Shown piece after piece: positions 46,584 to 54,668 of a stretch of 64,000 bases of DNA (positions are counted from its first letter, which is position 1; every line of letters begins with the position of its first letter). The stretch covers positions 67,089-131,088 of the forward strand of contig NZ_QLLY01000012.1 of assembly GCF_003259365.1 (NCBI RefSeq). Direction: 5' to 3'. The notes below the pieces were generated by a model. The model did no database searches. It was given only the letters and a program-made list of their open reading frames with translations, and had not been told where the DNA came from. Position numbers and translations under genes: made by a program. The DNA is from Streptomyces sp. PsTaAH-137. GTDB taxonomy: Bacteria; Actinomycetota; Actinomycetes; Streptomycetales; Streptomycetaceae.

Positions 46584-49328
46584 TCACGCGGTGTTCCTGA
46601 CATGGCCCGCGACCCGCGGCGGCGCGGTCCTGCGGTGCCGGACCTGGTGGACGGTCTGGAGCAGCACCGCGAGCCCGAGCGCGACCAGCGCGGCGAGGCC
46701 GAGCCAGGGGAAGGGCGGCAGGCTGATCTCGGTGGCGTCGTCGAGGCGCACCGAGCCGTCCCCGGACAGCGCGACGGCCGCCCGCACCCGGGAGTCGGTC
46801 AACTCCAGGCGGGCGCCCGCCTCGGCGTCGACGCCCTTGCGGCGGGCCAGCACGTCCAGGCCGACGGCGGTGACCCGCGCGCCGGGGGCGAGGTGCACCC
46901 CGCGGCGGGCCTCGCTGACGACGAGCCGGTCGAGGCGGGCCGAGCCGCGCAGGTCGACGGCCGTCTGCGCGCCGGTGACCGAGCCGCCGTCGACCCGCAG
47001 CCCCGGTGCCGCCGAGGACAGGCCCTTCACGCTGGTGCCGCCGATCCGCACCCCGGTCAGGGACACGCCCCGGGTCGTGCCGGACGCGGTGATCCCGAAC
47101 CGGTGGGCCCGCACGTCCAGGTCGCGCAGCGCGACGGGTCCGGCCCGGCCGCGTACGGCGACGCCGGTGGCACAGTCGTCGAGCGCGGTGCCGTCGACGA
47201 CGACGTGCGCCCCGGCGACCTCGACGGCCCGCGCGAAACCGGTCGCCCGGCCGCCGCGGACGGTCGCGCCGCCGATGCCCGCGGCCAGCGAGATGCCCGT
47301 ACCGCTGCCGTCACCGGCCAGGTCGGGCTCGCTCACCGTCACCCGGGAACCCGCCCCGAGCACGGCGATCGCGGCCGGGGTCGAGCCCACCAGCGGGCTG
47401 CGGACGGTGCAGGAGGCGCAGGACATCAGCCGGATGCCGCCGCTCCCGTCGCCGTACGCGACCGGGGCGCTCAGGACGAGGCCGCGCTGCGGTGTCGTCC
47501 TGATGCCCGTGCCGCCGTTGGCGCGGGTGACGACACCGGTCAGGACGCGGCCGTCGGTGCCGCCCACGACGACTCCGTGCCGCCCGCCGGCCACGGCGGA
47601 CAGGGCGCGCACGGTGGTGCCGCGGTCGCCGTTCAGGACGACGCCGTCCTCGGCCGACCCGGTCGCGGTGACCCGGTCGAGCCGGACCCCGCGGGAGCCG
47701 CCCAGGCGCAGCCCGGTGCGGTTGCCCCGGAACGCCGAGCGGACGGCGCTGCCGGTGCTGCCCCTGGCCCAGGTGACCCCCGACTGCACGGCGGGTCCCG
47801 CGCGGCCGAATCCGGTGACGGTCGAGCGCACGATGTCCATCCGGCCGCCCGCGCCCATCGCCAGATAGGGCCGGCCCGGGCCGGGTCCTGTCGAGCGGAG
47901 GGTGGCGCCGGTGAGGTCGAGGACGGCGCGCGAGCCCTTGATCCAGGTGCCGGACGCGGCCGTCCGGCCCGTCGTGAACAGGACGGTGCCGTCGGCGGGC
48001 CGGATCTGGAGGGCGCTGCCCGGCGCGAGCAGGACCGCCGCGCGCACCCGCATCGTGGGGTGCCGTCCCGGCTGGTACGTGATCCAGCCCGCCCCCGCGT
48101 TGGCGGAGAGCCAGCCCGGGGTGACCGCGCCGGGGCCCGGGTAGAGCCGCCGCACGACGACCCCGCGCCGGACCAGGGCGACGGTGCCGGGACGCAGCAC
48201 GATCAGCCGCTCGGGCCTGCCGTTGCGCGCCCAGGCCGCGACATCGGGATCGCCACCGGCCCGGGCCCCGGCTTCCTCCCGCCCGGGCTTCGTGACCCGG
48301 CCCGGATCCGGCACCTCGGGAGCCCGGGTCGGCGCGGCCGGCACCCGGGTCGGCAGGGTCGGCGCCACCGGCACCGAGGGCGCCGGAGCCCGCGTCGGCC
48401 GGGACGGCGCCGACGTGGGGTGCGCCGGGGCCGAACTCGGCGCACCCGGATCACGCGTCGGTTGGGGTGGGTCGGAGGTCGGTTGGGGTGGGTCGGATGT
48501 TGGATGCGGTGGTTCGGAGGTCGGCTGCGGTGGCGCGGATGTTGGTTGCGGGGGTCCGGAGGTCGGCTCCGCGGGCGCCGAAGTGGGCTCCGCCGGGGCC
48601 GAAGTCGGCTCCGCCGGGGCCGAGGTCGGCGCACCGGGCTCTTCCGTCGGCTCCCCCGGTTCACCTGTCGGCCGCCCCGGGCCCGAGGTCGGTGCCCCCG
48701 GGTCAGGGGTGGGCTCCGCCGGGGCCGAAGTCGGGGCCCCCGGGTCAGGGATGGGCTCCGCCGGGGCCGAAGTCGGGGCCCCCGGGTCAGGAGCCGGCTC
48801 CACCGGCGCCGAGGTCGGAACCCCCGGGTCACCCGTGGGCACCCCCGGGGCGGAGGTGGGCGCCCCCGGATCCCCGGTCGGCTCACCCGGGGCCGAGGTC
48901 GGCTCACCCGGATCATGGGTGGGCCCCGCCGGCCCCGAGGTCGGCGCCCCCGGATCCTCCGTAGGCGCCCCCGGACCCGAAGTCGGCCCGCCCGGGTCCG
49001 CGGTAGGCGGCACCGGTGCCGGAGCGGGCTCCCCCGGAGCGGAGGTCGGCGCCCCCGGATCTCCCGTCGGGCCCGCCGGAGCCGGGGCCTGATACCCCGA
49101 ACCTCCCGGCACCCCGGAGAACGCCGTCACCCCCGGTGCCACGGCCCCCGGCACCACCACCGGCGCGGCCAGCAGCGCGGCTCCCACGGCCCCGAGCGCC
49201 GCCTTGCGCAGGGCGGCACCCGGGGAAGCGCCCCGTAAGGGGCGCGGGGAACTGCGCGAGAAGCCCCACCGGCGGCCGGCCGAACGACGACCCGCACCCC
49301 GGGCCCGCGCCCCGGCCCGCCCCCTCAC
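46584..49328 (-). CDS. Wall-spanning right-handed beta-helix protein; contains a TTA codon
   Basis: A 914-residue exported protein. An atypically long Arg-rich N-terminus leads to a signal-like stretch (ALRKAALGAVGAALLAAPVVVPGAVA, about 37-62). Roughly 300 residues of Pro/Thr-rich repeats follow (PTSAPAE heptads, TGDPGAPTSAP units). Then comes a right-handed parallel beta-helix domain of about 500 residues, with short strand-turn units such as VRSPLVGSTPAAIAVLGAGSRVTVSEPDL, and a C-terminal membrane helix (WLGLAALVALGLAVLLQTVHQVRHRR). AlgG-type polyuronate epimerases share this fold. Codon 31 is TTA (49236-49238), within a genomic repeat, so translation should need bldA. The GTG at 49328 overlaps the GT2 stop. 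Confidence 0.78.
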   Translation of the reverse strand: MRGRAGARARGAGRRSAGRRWGFSRSSPRPLRGASPGAALRKAALGAVGAALLAAPVVVPGAVAPGVTAFSGVPGGSGYQAPAPAGPTGDPGAPTSAPGEPAPAPVPPTADPGGPTSGPGAPTEDPGAPTSGPAGPTHDPGEPTSAPGEPTGDPGAPTSAPGVPTGDPGVPTSAPVEPAPDPGAPTSAPAEPIPDPGAPTSAPAEPTPDPGAPTSGPGRPTGEPGEPTEEPGAPTSAPAEPTSAPAEPTSAPAEPTSGPPQPTSAPPQPTSEPPHPTSDPPQPTSDPPQPTRDPGAPSSAPAHPTSAPSRPTRAPAPSVPVAPTLPTRVPAAPTRAPEVPDPGRVTKPGREEAGARAGGDPDVAAWARNGRPERLIVLRPGTVALVRRGVVVRRLYPGPGAVTPGWLSANAGAGWITYQPGRHPTMRVRAAVLLAPGSALQIRPADGTVLFTTGRTAASGTWIKGSRAVLDLTGATLRSTGPGPGRPYLAMGAGGRMDIVRSTVTGFGRAGPAVQSGVTWARGSTGSAVRSAFRGNRTGLRLGGSRGVRLDRVTATGSAEDGVVLNGDRGTTVRALSAVAGGRHGVVVGGTDGRVLTGVVTRANGGTGIRTTPQRGLVLSAPVAYGDGSGGIRLMSCASCTVRSPLVGSTPAAIAVLGAGSRVTVSEPDLAGDGSGTGISLAAGIGGATVRGGRATGFARAVEVAGAHVVVDGTALDDCATGVAVRGRAGPVALRDLDVRAHRFGITASGTTRGVSLTGVRIGGTSVKGLSSAAPGLRVDGGSVTGAQTAVDLRGSARLDRLVVSEARRGVHLAPGARVTAVGLDVLARRKGVDAEAGARLELTDSRVRAAVALSGDGSVRLDDATEISLPPFPWLGLAALVALGLAVLLQTVHQVRHRRTAPPRVAGHVRNTA
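48330..49090 (-). repeat. Tandem repeat coding for a Pro/Thr stalk
   Basis: Within the beta-helix gene the DNA repeats with periods of 33 bp (units encoding TGDPGAPTSAP) and 21 bp (units encoding PTSAPAE or PTSxPPQ). Units differ by a few bases, consistent with unequal recombination. The reading frame stays open on both strands here, a by-product of composition. Confidence 0.8.
49239..49258. repeat. Repeat core (copy D) inside the beta-helix coding sequence
   Basis: GGGGCGCGGGGAACTGCGCG, identical to the intergenic inverted-core sequence, followed by AGAAGCCCC as in other copies. On the coding strand it encodes SRSSPRPL and brings the TTA codon with it. It lies 70-90 bases after the start codon. 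Confidence 0.85.
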
Positions 49329-50593
49329 GCCGCCGCCCCCGCCCCGGAGGACGGCGCGGCCGCCTCGGACGACGGGGCGACCGGCGCCGTACGGACCACG
49401 ACGCCGTTCTCCACCGACACCTGACGCGTGAGCCAGCGCTGGCGGCGCACGGTGAGCAGGGCGCAGATCTTGATGACGGCCATCAGGAACGACATCACCA
49501 CGAAGCCCGGCACCAGGAAGAACGACGTCGGCCTGCGTACGAGGTGCGGCAGCATCTTCATCGACCGGCTGACCCACCACCAGGCGCCCAGGCAGGCGAC
49601 GAAGAACCAGTCGTGGCGGACGATCGCGTACGTCATGAAGAACGGTGACAGCAGCAGGGTGAAGCTGCTGACGCTCTTGTCGATCATGCTGTAGGCGAGA
49701 AACGGGTGCCGCCACACCCAGCGCCGCGACAGTGCTCTCAGATCGGAGCGCCAGGTGTTGCGGGCCCACCGCAGCCGCTGCTTGCAGAAGACGCGCAGCG
49801 TCCCGGGGAACGTCGACCAGACCCGTGCCGAGCGCTGCATGTACGTACGGTGCCCGCGCTCCAGGACGAGCGTGGTCAGCCGCTTGTCGTCGCCGGACAT
49901 GCACGGCACGCCCATGAAGGTCTCGGCCATGAAGTCGTCGGAGACCTCCAGGAGCAGGGCGCGCCGGTAGACGGCGGTGCGCCCCGACAGGCAGGAGACG
50001 GCCCGGCCGAGGACGGTCTGCGACGCGTTCTCGTCGAAGTACCGGTAGTCGAGGAACATGTCGTTGACCCGCTGGAGGAACCCGCGTGGGTTGTAGACGT
50101 TCTGCCGGGTGCCGACCCCGCCGACGCGCGGGTCGGCGAACGGCCTGCGGACCTCGGCCGCGACGTCGTCGGCCCAGACGGTGTCGGAGTCGACCAGCGC
50201 GACCAGCTCCGAGCGGCAGGCCTCCCAGCCCCGCCGCAGGGCGTCGCGCTTGCCGGGGACGTCGGTGACGAGGACGGTGACCGGGTAGCCCTCCGCCACC
50301 CGGCGGCAGACGTCGTCGGTGACGTCGATGACCAGGACCACCTCGTCGACCTCGTTGGCCAGCCAGGACTCGATGGCGAGGCGGAGGATCTCCGGGTCCT
50401 CCTGGTAGACGGGGACGACGACGCCGAGCGTGGCCGGGTGCTCGCCGCGGGCGGGCCGGTACAGCGCCGCCGGCACCCGCCGCACCAGCCAGGAGGCCCA
50501 GCGGACCAGGCCGATGATGCCCAGCGGCAGATAGACGAGGTAGTAGCGGAGGTCGACGAACGCGCTGCCGAAGAAGTCGAGGAATCTGCTCAT
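49325..50593 (-). CDS. Processive family 2 glycosyltransferase (hyaluronan/alginate synthase-like)
   Basis: A 422-residue membrane polysaccharide synthase. An N-terminal helix pair (YYLVYLPLGIIGLVRWASWLV) precedes the GT-A domain: VVVPVYQEDPEIL, ALVDSDTVW (D-x-D), SGDDKRLT (the catalytic-base region) and KQRLRWARNTWRS (the Q-x-x-R-W motif of processive enzymes such as HasA, NodC and Alg8). At least three C-terminal helices follow. The motif set indicates polymerisation and co-secretion of a beta-linked chain from UDP- or GDP-sugars. It follows the nucleotide-sugar dehydrogenase by 41 bases and overlaps the beta-helix gene by 4. Confidence 0.9.
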   Translation of the reverse strand: MSRFLDFFGSAFVDLRYYLVYLPLGIIGLVRWASWLVRRVPAALYRPARGEHPATLGVVVPVYQEDPEILRLAIESWLANEVDEVVLVIDVTDDVCRRVAEGYPVTVLVTDVPGKRDALRRGWEACRSELVALVDSDTVWADDVAAEVRRPFADPRVGGVGTRQNVYNPRGFLQRVNDMFLDYRYFDENASQTVLGRAVSCLSGRTAVYRRALLLEVSDDFMAETFMGVPCMSGDDKRLTTLVLERGHRTYMQRSARVWSTFPGTLRVFCKQRLRWARNTWRSDLRALSRRWVWRHPFLAYSMIDKSVSSFTLLLSPFFMTYAIVRHDWFFVACLGAWWWVSRSMKMLPHLVRRPTSFFLVPGFVVMSFLMAVIKICALLTVRRQRWLTRQVSVENGVVVRTAPVAPSSEAAAPSSGAGAAA

Positions 50594-50634
50594 GATCCGT
50601 GTCCGTCCTCGTGGTGAGACCGCGCGGGCGGCGG

Positions 50635-51507
50635 TCAGGTCCGGCCGAGACTGGAGGCGGAGAGCACATCGTTGACCCTGACGACCGCCGTGAGCAGCGG
50701 CATGTCGATGCCGAGGCCGTCGGCGAGCGCCAGGAACCCGCGGGTGTCCTTGGGCAGGCAGACACCGCCGTACGGGCTGCCGCCGCGGATGCCGTAGTAC
50801 GGGTTGTACGAGGCTTCGGCGGAACGGGCGACGGTCTGCGCGATCGGGTCCAGATCGAGGCCGAGCGTGCGGCTGACCAGCCACATCTCGTTCCAGAAGC
50901 TGATCTTCGTAGCGTTGTAGATGTTGTGGGCGCACTTCACGAACTCGGCCTCGGCCGGGTCGGTGAAGAACTGGATCTCGCCGCCGAACGGGGCGAGGAG
51001 CGCCGCGAGCCGCTCGCGGGTGCGGGTGCTGCGGGCGGCGATCACCGTCATCCAGGGATGGCGGAAGTCCTCGACGGCGGAGGCGGCGCGCAGGAACTCC
51101 GGGTTGCTGGCGAGCGTGAAGTCCTCGCCGGGCGTGCGGCCCGAGTACTTCTCCAGGAGCGGCTTGACGACGCCCTCGGCGGTGCCGGGCGGCACGGTCG
51201 AGCGGACCACGACGACGTGCGGTGCGGTGGCGTCGGCGAGCGCCCGGCCGACCGAGGCGGTGCCGTCCTGGAAGGCGGTCAGGTCGTAGCCGTGCCCGGT
51301 GCTCGGGGTGGGCAGGGTCAGGAAGATGAAGGCGTCGGGCGCTCCCTTCAGGTCGAGCGAGTCGTGGGCGTCGAGTCCCTGGGACCGCAGGTGGTCCAGG
51401 CGGTGCGGTGACACGTCGACGAAGGTCACCTCGTGGTCGGCACGAAGCAGGCCCTTGCCGGTGGCGGTACCGACGACGCCGGAACCGACGATGAAGATCC
51501 TTGACAT
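50635..51507 (-). CDS. Short UDP-glucose/GDP-mannose dehydrogenase (no C-terminal domain)
   Basis: A 290-residue member of the nucleotide-sugar dehydrogenase family that oxidises UDP-glucose or GDP-mannose to the uronate. The NAD-binding domain has IFIVGSGVVGTATGKGLL, VVVVRSTVPPGTAEGVV and ASNPEFLRAASAVEDF. The central domain has FVKCAHNIYNATKISFWNEM and the catalytic cysteine Cys250 in GGVCLPKDTRG. Family members are normally 400-450 residues. Here the protein ends right after the central domain, so the second nucleotide-sugar-binding domain is absent. It leads the polysaccharide operon. The ATG at 51507 gives MSRIFIVGSG. Confidence 0.85.
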   Translation of the reverse strand: MSRIFIVGSGVVGTATGKGLLRADHEVTFVDVSPHRLDHLRSQGLDAHDSLDLKGAPDAFIFLTLPTPSTGHGYDLTAFQDGTASVGRALADATAPHVVVVRSTVPPGTAEGVVKPLLEKYSGRTPGEDFTLASNPEFLRAASAVEDFRHPWMTVIAARSTRTRERLAALLAPFGGEIQFFTDPAEAEFVKCAHNIYNATKISFWNEMWLVSRTLGLDLDPIAQTVARSAEASYNPYYGIRGGSPYGGVCLPKDTRGFLALADGLGIDMPLLTAVVRVNDVLSASSLGRT

Positions 51508-52030
51508 GGCGAGTTCGTCTCCCGGTCGAATGCGCGGCCCTCGGGCCCGCGCAGATGGAAACGTCACAGGAATGCGCCCAGGGGCCGGCCTGAAAAGGCC
51601 CGGAGAGGGCCTGGAAGGACCGGTGAGGACCGGGAAGATCGGGAGAGACCGGCACGCGGGCGCGGAAAGTGAATTGCTGCTTGCGGACGCCGGAGCGCCG
51701 GCTCAATGCCGGCGCGCTCTGGACCCGTCCGCCGCCCGCGCTCTCGGTCCCCCGGATTCCCGCAGCTCATGGCCGATGGCATCGGCGGCGCGGGCGACCG
51801 CGGTCGAAGACGAGAGCACTCCCCCTCAACCCCCCTGTATTGCATGAATGTTGAACGCCTCTCGGCGTTCGCCCCTCCGGGTCAGACATTAGGGCCTGAA
51901 CACCCCGTGGAGCCAGAAGAATTGAGATATGGCTACTAATTGCGCATGTCTGAAAAAGAGGAGGTTTCCTGCCGGTTTCCTGTCAGCAGGGATTTTCCCT
52001 CCGCAGGCCATACTTTCCGGGACAGACGAG
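51508..52030. promoter_or_regulatory. Upstream region of the polysaccharide operon
   Basis: About 520 bases without a convincing gene. The 51835-52010 part is clearly AT-richer than its surroundings. It contains a perfect 7-4-7 hairpin GAACGCC-TCTC-GGCGTTC (51853-51870) and an 11-base-spaced direct repeat GGTTTCCTG (51963-51971 and 51974-51982). Such features suggest a long regulated leader or multiple operators for the leftward operon. Confidence 0.45.
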
Positions 52031-52065
52031 CGGCTCCCGGCGCACGGTGGGTGCGCCGGGAGCCG
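52031..52065 (-). terminator. Terminator of ABC exporter 2
   Basis: A 15-bp perfect stem CGGCTCCCGGCGCAC / GTGCGCCGGGAGCCG with a 5-base loop lies 20 bases after the permease stop. Confidence 0.8.
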
Positions 52066-52085
52066 TCCCCCGGGTACAGAACGCG

Positions 52086-54668
52086 TCAGTCTGTCGCGAT
52101 CGCGTTCAGTACGTTCATCCGGCCCGCCCGGAACGCCGGGATCAGCGCCGCGAACAGTCCGACGAAGGCCGAGCCGACGAAGACCGAGAGGATCGTCGGC
52201 CAGGGGATCTCCAGGACGCCGAGACCCTCCAGGGCGAGGAGCTTCTGGGCGGTCGCGCCCCAGCCCATGCCGAGGCCGAGGCCGAGCAGGGCGCCGAAGA
52301 GGGCGATGACGACGGACTCCAGGCGGATCATGCGGCGCAGCTGGCGGCGGGAGAGGCCGATGGCCCGCATGAGGCCGATCTCCCTGGTCCGCTCGACGAC
52401 CGACAGGGCCAGGGTGTTCACGACGCCGAGCACCGCGACGATGATCGCGAGGGCGAGCAGCCCGTAGATCATGTTGAGGAGCTGGCCGATCTGGTCCTTG
52501 AGGGTCTCCTTGTAGTCGGTCTGGTCCTTGACCTTCACGGTCGGGTCGGCGGCGACGGACTTCTTGAGCGCCGCGTACGCCTGGTCGGCCTTCCCGTCGG
52601 CGGCCTTGGCGAACATCATCCCGTTGAGCGGGACGCGGTCCTCGGGCAGATAGCGCGTCGCGGTCGCGATGTTCGTGTACATCGCGCCCTTGTCGAAGAC
52701 GGTGTCGTCGGAGGTGATCGCCGCGACCGTCAGCTTCGCCGTCCGGCCGTGGTCGAAGGCGACGGTCATCCGGTCGCCGACCTTCACCCCGTTCTTCTCG
52801 GCGAACTCGGAGCCGACCGACATGGCGTTCTCGCCGTAGGCGGCGCCCAGTTCGCCGGAGGTGGTCTCGCGGCGCAGGTCCTGGGCGTAGGACGGGCTGG
52901 CCGCGACCAGCTCTTCCTCCTCCTTCGCCCCGCCGGGCACGGTCAGCGTCGTCTTGACGTACTTGACCTCGGTGACGCGGGCGACGTCCCCGGCCGCCCT
53001 GGTCCTCTTCAGGGCCGCGGCGGCCTGCGGGGTGATGACGCCGTTGCTGGGTTCGACGATGAAGTCGGCGCCGACCGACTTGTCGAGCTGGTCGGTGGCC
53101 GAGGCGACCATCGAGGAGCCGACGACGGAGAGGCAGGCGACGAGCGCGAGACCGATCATGAGGGCCGCGCCGGTGGCGCCGGTGCGGCGCGGGTTGCGCA
53201 GCGCGTTGCGCTCGGCCATCCGTCCCACGGGGCCGAAGAACCGGAGCAGTACGGCGCTGATGACGCGGACGACGAGCCCGGCGAGGAGCGGTCCGACGAC
53301 GACGAACCCGATGAGCGAGGCGACGATGCCGGCGCCGAGCCACAGCGAGCCCTGGCTCGCCTTGTCGGCCTGGGTGGCGAGGTAGAGCGCGTATCCGCCG
53401 CCGCCCGTGAGGAGCAGGCCGAGGACGGCGCGGACGGCTCCGGCCCTGGTGTCGGCGGGGGTGCCCGCGTCGCGCAGGGCGGCCATCGGGGAGACCTTGC
53501 CGGCCCGGCGCGCGGGCAGGTAGGCGGCGAGGACGGTGACGACGATGCCGAGCAGCAGGCCGATCGCGGGGGTCGTCCACTTCACGGTGAGGTCGTCGGT
53601 GGAGAGGTCCATGCCGGCGGCGGACATCAGCTTCATCAGGCCGACGGCGAGGCCCACTCCGGCGCCGACGCCGAGGACCGAGCCGACGACGCCGAGCAGC
53701 AGCGCCTCGACGAGGACGGAGCGGTTGACCTGCTTGCGGCTGGAGCCGATGGCCCGCATCAGGCCGATCTCGCGGGTGCGCTGGGCGACCAGCATCGAGA
53801 AGGTGTTGATGATCAGGAAGATGCCGACCAGGAACGCGATCCCGGCGAAGCCGAGCAGGGCGTACTTGATGACGTCCATGAAGGAGGAGACGTCGGAGGC
53901 GTTGGCGTCCGCGGCCTCCTTCTGGGTCTGGAGCTTGTACGGGGTGGTGAGCGTGTCCTTGATGTTCGCCTTGACCTGGGCGTCGGTGTAGCCGGTCGCG
54001 GCGGCGACGTTGATCTGCGTGAACCGGCCGGTGCTGCCGATGAGTTCCCGCTGCGCGGTGGCGGTGTCGAAGTAGACGACGGCCGCGCCGGGGTTGGTGA
54101 CGGTGAAGGCGGCGACGCCGACGATCCGGGCCTCGATGTCGCCGGTGGCGGCGATGGTGCGCAGTTCGTCGCCGAGCTTCAGGTGGTGCTTCTTGGCGGT
54201 GTCGGCGTCGACCATGACCTCGGTCGGGCCGCGCGGGGCGTGCCCGGAGGTGATCTCCATGGAGCGGAGGTCGTTCCTGGTCCAGTTGCCCGCGATGGTG
54301 GGGGCGCCGTTCTCGGAGCCCATGTTCTTGTTCTTCGCGTCGACGACGGTCACGTTCATCGAACTGACCGCACCCTCGGCCGACTTGACGCCTTTCGCCT
54401 TCGCCACGGCGGCGACGGCGGAGGCGGGCAGCGACTCGGGGCGGCCGGTGGCGCTGCCCTCCGCCTCGGAGTCCTTCGGGCTGACGGTGACGTCGGAGGA
54501 CGTGGCCGTGAACAGTTTGTCGAAGGTCTTGTCCATCGTGTCCGTGAACACGAGCGTGCCGCAGACGAACGCGACGGACAGCAGCACGGCGATCGCCGAG
54601 AGGGCCATCCGGCCCTTGTGCGCGAGGAAGTTGCGCAGCGACGTCTTCATGACGGTGTTGGCACTCAT
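52086..54668 (-). CDS. FtsX/MacB-type ABC permease (pair 2)
   Basis: An 860-residue two-module FtsX permease, paralogous throughout to the one at 18024-20564. It shows the same start (KTSLRNFLAHKGRMALSAIAVLLSVAFVCGTLVF) and the duplicated cytosolic motifs LMRAIGSSRKQV and LMRAIGLSRRQL. The same C-terminus (FRAGRMNVLNAIATD) and two large extracellular domains are also present. It overlaps its ATPase gene by 4 bp (ATGA). Substrate unknown. Confidence 0.92.
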   Translation of the reverse strand: MSANTVMKTSLRNFLAHKGRMALSAIAVLLSVAFVCGTLVFTDTMDKTFDKLFTATSSDVTVSPKDSEAEGSATGRPESLPASAVAAVAKAKGVKSAEGAVSSMNVTVVDAKNKNMGSENGAPTIAGNWTRNDLRSMEITSGHAPRGPTEVMVDADTAKKHHLKLGDELRTIAATGDIEARIVGVAAFTVTNPGAAVVYFDTATAQRELIGSTGRFTQINVAAATGYTDAQVKANIKDTLTTPYKLQTQKEAADANASDVSSFMDVIKYALLGFAGIAFLVGIFLIINTFSMLVAQRTREIGLMRAIGSSRKQVNRSVLVEALLLGVVGSVLGVGAGVGLAVGLMKLMSAAGMDLSTDDLTVKWTTPAIGLLLGIVVTVLAAYLPARRAGKVSPMAALRDAGTPADTRAGAVRAVLGLLLTGGGGYALYLATQADKASQGSLWLGAGIVASLIGFVVVGPLLAGLVVRVISAVLLRFFGPVGRMAERNALRNPRRTGATGAALMIGLALVACLSVVGSSMVASATDQLDKSVGADFIVEPSNGVITPQAAAALKRTRAAGDVARVTEVKYVKTTLTVPGGAKEEEELVAASPSYAQDLRRETTSGELGAAYGENAMSVGSEFAEKNGVKVGDRMTVAFDHGRTAKLTVAAITSDDTVFDKGAMYTNIATATRYLPEDRVPLNGMMFAKAADGKADQAYAALKKSVAADPTVKVKDQTDYKETLKDQIGQLLNMIYGLLALAIIVAVLGVVNTLALSVVERTREIGLMRAIGLSRRQLRRMIRLESVVIALFGALLGLGLGMGWGATAQKLLALEGLGVLEIPWPTILSVFVGSAFVGLFAALIPAFRAGRMNVLNAIATD

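Noticed and set aside
46422-49238. Plus-strand open frame of over 900 codons opposite the beta-helix gene
   Set aside because: Arg/Gly/Pro-rich sequence produced by the complement of the Pro/Thr and beta-helix repeats; no ribosome-binding site and no recognised motif.
49239-49258. Treating the coding repeat as evidence that the beta-helix gene is broken
   Set aside because: The frame stays open through the repeat from the GTG overlapping the GT2 stop, and the signal helix follows in frame.
51564-51845. Possible small gene upstream of the nucleotide-sugar dehydrogenase
   Set aside because: Arg/Ser/Pro-rich translation typical of a shadow frame. It lies in the operon leader without a ribosome-binding site or similarity I recognise.
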